The notes under the pieces: model-generated | Databases searched by the model: none | Told to the model about the DNA's origin: nothing | Seen by the model: the letters and a program-made list of their open reading frames with translations, nothing else | Translations under genes and position numbers: made by a program | NCBI GenBank assembly: GCA_023381945.1 | Contig: JAMCQY010000033.1 | Coordinates: forward strand, 1-7,284 | Length of the DNA stretch: 7,284 nt | From: Deltaproteobacteria bacterium | GTDB taxonomy: Bacteria > Desulfobacterota > Desulfobaccia > Desulfobaccales > 0-14-0-80-60-11 | Reading direction: 5' to 3' | In this document: positions 5,187 to 7,284 of the stretch, in pieces | Position numbering within the stretch: the first letter of the stretch is position 1 | Layout: each line of letters begins with the position of its first letter

Positions 5187-6443
5187 ATGACCGAAGGTTC
5201 GATGCCCCAGATGGAAAGGCTCCTGGTCTGCGTGGGTCCGAGCCGTTCTTCCGCCGGCCTGATACGGGCCGCCCAGAAATTGGCCGCGCGCTCCAAAGCC
5301 GAATGGTTCGCGGTCTATGTCGAAAGTCCTGAAATGCTGCGCCTGCCGGAGGCGGACCGCCTGCTCGCCGTCCAAAACCTGCGGTTGGCGGAGCAATTGG
5401 GTGGCGAGACCGCCACCCTGAGAGGGCCTAACATCGCGGCTGAGATTATTGATTTCGCCCGGCGCCAACAAGTCACCACGATTATCATCGGCAAACCGGC
5501 CGCGCGGCCTCGCTGGAAATATTTGTTTTCTAAAAGTCCCGTGGATGAGCTTGTCCGAAAAAGCGGCGACCTGGAAGTCCGGGCCGTCACCGGGCAGCCG
5601 GTCGAACCGGGGGAAGCGGCCGGTTTGCCGAAAACCCTCCGCCTGCCGGGCTACGAGATGGGCCTGTTATACCTCATCCTGGCCACCGGCCTTTGCTTCT
5701 TGATGTATCCTTTCTTCGACCTTCCCAACCTGATTATGGTGTATCTGCTGGCGGTCATGATCACCGCCGTTCATTGCGGCCGCGGGCCGGCCCTGCTCAA
5801 TTCTCTCTTGAGTGTGTTAGCTTTCGATTTCTGTTTTGTGCCGCCCCGGTGGACCTTCACCGTGGCGGAGGCCAAATATATCGTCACTTTCGTGGTGATG
5901 TTCTTGGTAGCTGCCGTAATCAGCCATCTGGCCGGCCTGATTCGGCGGCAGGCTGAGGCCACCCGTTTGCAGGAGCGCCAGACTGCAGCCATGCTGGCCC
6001 TCAGCCGTCAACTCGCCCGCACCCGCGGGGCCGCCAATATCTTGCAAGCTGCAGTGAACCAGATTTCCCAGACCTTCGAGTGCCAGGTGGTGGCGCTGTT
6101 GCCGGACGACCAAGGCAAGTTAAAGGCAGTAGCCGGAGATTTGTCCGCGGTGTTCCATCAGGATATCTTGAAAGAGATGGGAGTGGCGCGCTCAGCTTTT
6201 GAAACCGGGCAGATGTCAGGCTGGGAGACCCAACAGCACCAGGAGTCACCCATTCTTTATGCTCCTTTGCAAGCGGCCGGCGGCGTCCTGGGAGTTGTGG
6301 CCCTGCGGCCCAAGGATCCGCAGTCGGAACAATGGCTGTTGCCGGAGCAATTGCGCCTGCGCCTCCTGGAATCCTTGGCCAAGCAGGTGGCTATGGCCCT
6401 GGAGGTGGAGCGCCTGGAGCAGACCGCGATCAAGGCGCAGTAG
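5187..6443 (+). CDS. Stand-alone KdpD sensory module (USP, DUF4118 membrane, GAF), no kinase
   Basis: A 418-residue membrane protein that parallels the middle of KdpD. A universal-stress-like domain (~10-137) begins RLLVCVGPS and continues AVYVESPEMLRLPE. Four DUF4118 helices follow (~158-176, 181-198, 200-217, 231-250) around PNLIMVYLLAVM and FDFCFVPPRWTFTV. A linker and GAF domain (~270-410) with VALLPDDQGKL and LLPEQLRLRLLESLAKQVAMALE come next, and the protein stops where HisKA begins in KdpD. The N-terminal Walker-A KdpD domain and all kinase boxes are absent. ATG 5187 is preceded by a strong AGGAGAGGAG stretch (5171-5180), 6 bases away; ATGs at 5160 and 5166 would precede the ribosome site. 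It probably senses intracellular K+ or ionic state and acts on other proteins (inferred). It is divergent from the regulator gene. The USP motif GPS-X20-WFAVY only partly matches the SXS-X20-FTAXY c-di-AMP motif reported for staphylococcal KdpD. Confidence 0.9.
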   Translation: MTEGSMPQMERLLVCVGPSRSSAGLIRAAQKLAARSKAEWFAVYVESPEMLRLPEADRLLAVQNLRLAEQLGGETATLRGPNIAAEIIDFARRQQVTTIIIGKPAARPRWKYLFSKSPVDELVRKSGDLEVRAVTGQPVEPGEAAGLPKTLRLPGYEMGLLYLILATGLCFLMYPFFDLPNLIMVYLLAVMITAVHCGRGPALLNSLLSVLAFDFCFVPPRWTFTVAEAKYIVTFVVMFLVAAVISHLAGLIRRQAEATRLQERQTAAMLALSRQLARTRGAANILQAAVNQISQTFECQVVALLPDDQGKLKAVAGDLSAVFHQDILKEMGVARSAFETGQMSGWETQQHQESPILYAPLQAAGGVLGVVALRPKDPQSEQWLLPEQLRLRLLESLAKQVAMALEVERLEQTAIKAQ

Positions 6444-6445
6444 AC

Positions 6446-6568
6446 ATTGCTAAAGATGGCAAATTAAGCACAATTATGGACAATGTTTATGTGCCAAGAA
6501 ATATATTACGCGATTTGATTAAGTATAAAGGAAGAGAAGTTGCAACAGAGGCAACTGAACCTGAATAA
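6446..6568 (+). pseudogene. AT-rich coding-like scrap, possible 3' gene remnant
   Basis: A frame that runs straight out of the end of the KdpD-like gene (in another frame) to TAA 6566-6568. It reads IAKDGKLSTIMDNVYVPRNI and then continues to EATEPE. An ATG at 6476 would give 30 residues, but no ribosome site precedes it. Its codons end mostly in A or T, unlike every other gene in the window, and its amino acids look protein-like, so it may be the tail of a gene acquired from a lower-GC source and cut by rearrangement. I do not recognise the family. A chance frame is the alternative. Confidence 0.3.
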
Positions 6569-6578
6569 CCTTTTGGGG

Positions 6579-6607
6579 TTGACACAGTGGGCTTTATTTA
6601 GTAAATA
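6579..6607 (+). promoter_or_regulatory. Promoter upstream of the cobalamin riboswitch
   Basis: A perfect -35 box TTGACA (6579-6584) is followed 17 bases later by TAAATA (6602-6607), a poor -10 match (3 of 6). It lies just before the riboswitch aptamer in the right direction, which is the main support. The -10 overlaps the palindrome at 6593-6609. Confidence 0.5.
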
Positions 6608-6609
6608 AA
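6593..6609. promoter_or_regulatory. Perfect 17-bp palindrome in the promoter, possible operator
   Basis: TTTATTTA-G-TAAATAAA is an exact 8+1+8 inverted repeat lying between the -35 box and the start of the riboswitch transcript and covering the -10 area. This is where a dimeric repressor would block transcription. The bound protein is unknown; being all A/T, the repeat could partly be a compositional accident. Confidence 0.4.
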
Positions 6610-6613
6610 CTTT

Positions 6614-6780
6614 GACTAGGCAATCCGGAACCCGGTGTGAATCCGGGGCGGTCCCGCCGCTGTAATCGGGGACGGAGGAGAGTTCAGGCGCAAGCCGGCC
6701 ACTGCCGGGGATTTAAAAAACCCCGGTGGGAAGGCTGACTCTCTTTCGGCTGATCCGAGAGCCAGAAGACCTGCCTGGCG
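6614..6780 (+). ncRNA. Cobalamin (B12) riboswitch
   Basis: A cis-acting leader RNA that binds adenosylcobalamin or a related cobalamin and represses downstream expression. Conserved parts appear in order: CCGGTGTGAATCCGG (about 6632-6645), GCGGTCCCGCCGCTGTAA (about 6648-6665), GCCACTG (6698-6704), GGGAAGG (6728-6734), and the B12 box AGCCAGAAGACCTGCCT (6760-6776). P1 can form between AGGCA (6618-6622) and TGCCT (6772-6776). A peripheral stem CCGGGG/CCCCGG (6705-6710 with 6721-6726) has a 10-base A-rich loop, and GAGAGT (6678-6683) pairs with ACTCTC (6738-6743). The intrinsic terminator 30 bases downstream indicates transcriptional control. The regulated genes start at 7017. Confidence 0.95.
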
Positions 6781-6810
6781 GTAAAAAACGGCTACTCCTG
6801 ATGGTAAAGG

Positions 6811-6844
6811 GAGTTCCATCCGAGGGATGGGACTCTTTTTTTTT
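6811..6844 (+). terminator. Rho-independent terminator of the riboswitch expression platform
   Basis: An 11-bp stem GAGTTCCATCC / GGATGGGACTC (one G-T wobble) with a 3-base loop GAG is followed by nine T residues (6836-6844). An alternative pairing of GATGG (6800-6804) with CCATC (6816-6820) would break the left arm and could act as the antiterminator when no ligand is bound (inferred). Confidence 0.9.
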
Positions 6845-6845
6845 G

Positions 6846-6880
6846 AGTAGCCAGTGGCCACTAGTCAGTATTCAGTAAAG
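6846..6880 (+). repeat. Heptamer array, AGT-phase (5 degenerate units)
   Basis: Five consecutive 7-base units, AGTAGCC, AGTGGCC, ACTAGTC, AGTATTC and AGTAAAG, start right after the terminator T-run. They are degenerate but keep the 7-base phase. They oppose the ACT-phase array at 6913-6947. Confidence 0.5.
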
Positions 6881-6912
6881 GCGGACAGGCGGAAGAACTA
6901 CTTTTTTTTCTC

Positions 6913-6947
6913 ACTGACAACTAACTACCGGCTACTGGCAACTATAA
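6913..6947 (-). repeat. Heptamer array, ACT-phase, inverted relative to the first
   Basis: Five consecutive units, ACTGACA, ACTAACT, ACCGGCT, ACTGGCA and ACTATAA, are the reverse-complement style of the AGT array at 6846-6880. The two arrays flank a 32-base spacer ending in a T-run (6902-6909). Between here and the gene at 7017 I see only a GGCGGCCGCC palindrome (6961-6970) and the ribosome site. Confidence 0.5.
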
Positions 6948-7016
6948 CAGCTTACACCCCGGCGGCCGCCCCGTTGGCAGGCCCCGTAAACCACCGGAGG
7001 AAGGAGGACCCATAAT

Positions 7017-7136
7017 ATGTCTAAAGAATCGAGTAGTAAGAAAGCCATCAGCATCCGCTACACCTGCGCCCCCAACGGCGACCAGGTGGGCCTGTCCCAC
7101 TACCTGATGGCGGATGCCAAGAAGGCCAAGAAGTAG
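7017..7136 (+). CDS. 39-residue ORF under cobalamin riboswitch control, function unknown
   Basis: The ORF begins MSKESSSKKAISIRYTCAPN, contains DQVGLSHYLMADAKK, and ends in a lysine-rich tail. A strong AGGAGG site (about 7003-7008) sits 8-9 bases before ATG 7017. After the first eight codons the third positions are almost all G or C, as in the other real genes here, so I consider it coding. It has one cysteine, no signal peptide and no membrane helix. It is the first gene after the riboswitch, so its expression should rise when cobalamin is scarce, and a role in cobalt or B12 uptake, synthesis or B12-independent replacement is the natural guess. I do not recognise the family. It may also be the first part of a longer gene broken at TAG 7134. 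Confidence 0.6.
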   Translation: MSKESSSKKAISIRYTCAPNGDQVGLSHYLMADAKKAKK

Positions 7137-7142
7137 GCCCAA

Positions 7143-7284
7143 ATGGCATCCAAGGCACCAAACCTGTTGGGTCCGTCCTCGGTGGCAGTCAACGCCGGGG
7201 CCGGGCCCCACTTCGATGTCCTCGAGGTGGGCCACCCGGATTATGTGGCCCTGATCAACGCCTCCAGCACTTTGCCCGGCTCCA
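7143..7284 (+). CDS. Start of an unrecognised ORF, cut by the right edge
   Basis: It begins MASKAPNLLGPSSVAVNAGA, followed by PHFDVLEVGHPDYVALINAS, and runs open to the edge (47 codons). Third codon positions are strongly G/C, which supports real coding. The ATG lies 6 bases after the stop of the 39-residue ORF and in the same frame, with only a weak purine stretch (AAGAAGTAGG) as ribosome site, so coupling to the upstream gene or translation across TAG are both possible. No signal peptide or membrane helix is seen so far. The B12 riboswitch upstream suggests a cobalamin-related role; I cannot name the family from this fragment. Confidence 0.55.
   Translation, partial: MASKAPNLLGPSSVAVNAGAGPHFDVLEVGHPDYVALINASSTLPGS

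Noticed and set aside
5203..5260. c-di-AMP binding motif in the USP domain of the KdpD-like protein
   Set aside because: Spacing fits (GPS-X20-WFAVY) but key residues of SXS-X20-FTAXY differ, so ligand binding cannot be claimed.
6961..6970. GGCGGCCGCC palindrome before the 39-residue ORF
   Set aside because: Only 10 bp, all G/C, without a T-run; most likely a compositional feature of GC-rich DNA.
6942..7235. 97-codon minus-strand frame opposite the riboswitch-controlled ORFs
   Set aside because: No ribosome site, and the plus-strand frames have a strong AGGAGG site, riboswitch context and better third-position bias.

Overview
The window looks like a chromosomal piece of a GC-rich Gram-negative bacterium. 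A member of the former Deltaproteobacteria (Desulfobacterota) is the best guess. This rests on the NtrC-type regulator, sigma-54 promoter elements, the non-enteric kdp arrangement and a cobalamin riboswitch; no rRNA or marker gene allows a firm placement.

Minus strand, 1-4972, read right to left: an NtrC-family (REC / AAA+ sigma-54 activator / Fis-type HTH) response regulator at 3632-4972; a 275-bp regulatory gap; a membrane sensor histidine kinase (1515-3356); a 32-residue membrane miniprotein (1413-1511); kdpF (1342-1425); and kdpA (1-1326, cut by the window edge at residue 442). The kinase, miniprotein, kdpF and kdpA are packed within 0-15 bp of each other or overlap, so they should form one operon, with kdpB and kdpC presumably beyond the left edge. 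The gap before the kinase holds a sigma-54 promoter layout: a -24/-12 element (3383-3398), an exact match to the IHF consensus (3414-3426), and two near-identical 13-bp inverted repeats 32 bp apart (3473-3485 and 3505-3517) at about -107 and -139. This suggests that the high-affinity K+ pump Kdp is controlled here by an enhancer-binding regulator and sigma-54, not by the usual KdpD/KdpE (OmpR-type) pair.

Plus strand, 5187-6443: a free-standing middle section of KdpD (USP domain, four-helix DUF4118 membrane domain, GAF domain). It lacks both the N-terminal KdpD ATP-binding domain and the histidine kinase core. It diverges from the regulator gene across a 214-bp gap that contains a sigma-70-like promoter for the regulator and a possible sigma-54 promoter for the KdpD-like gene. 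Together these suggest a rewired potassium-response circuit: kinase plus NtrC-type regulator plus a separated KdpD sensory module.

6444-7284 is a separate unit. It begins with an AT-rich coding-like scrap (6446-6568), then a promoter with a perfect 17-bp palindrome, a full cobalamin (B12) riboswitch (6614-6780), an intrinsic terminator (6811-6844), two opposed arrays of AGT/ACT heptamers (6846-6880 and 6913-6947), and then the regulated genes: a 39-residue ORF with a strong RBS (7017-7136) and the start of a second ORF (7143 to the edge). I recognise neither protein.
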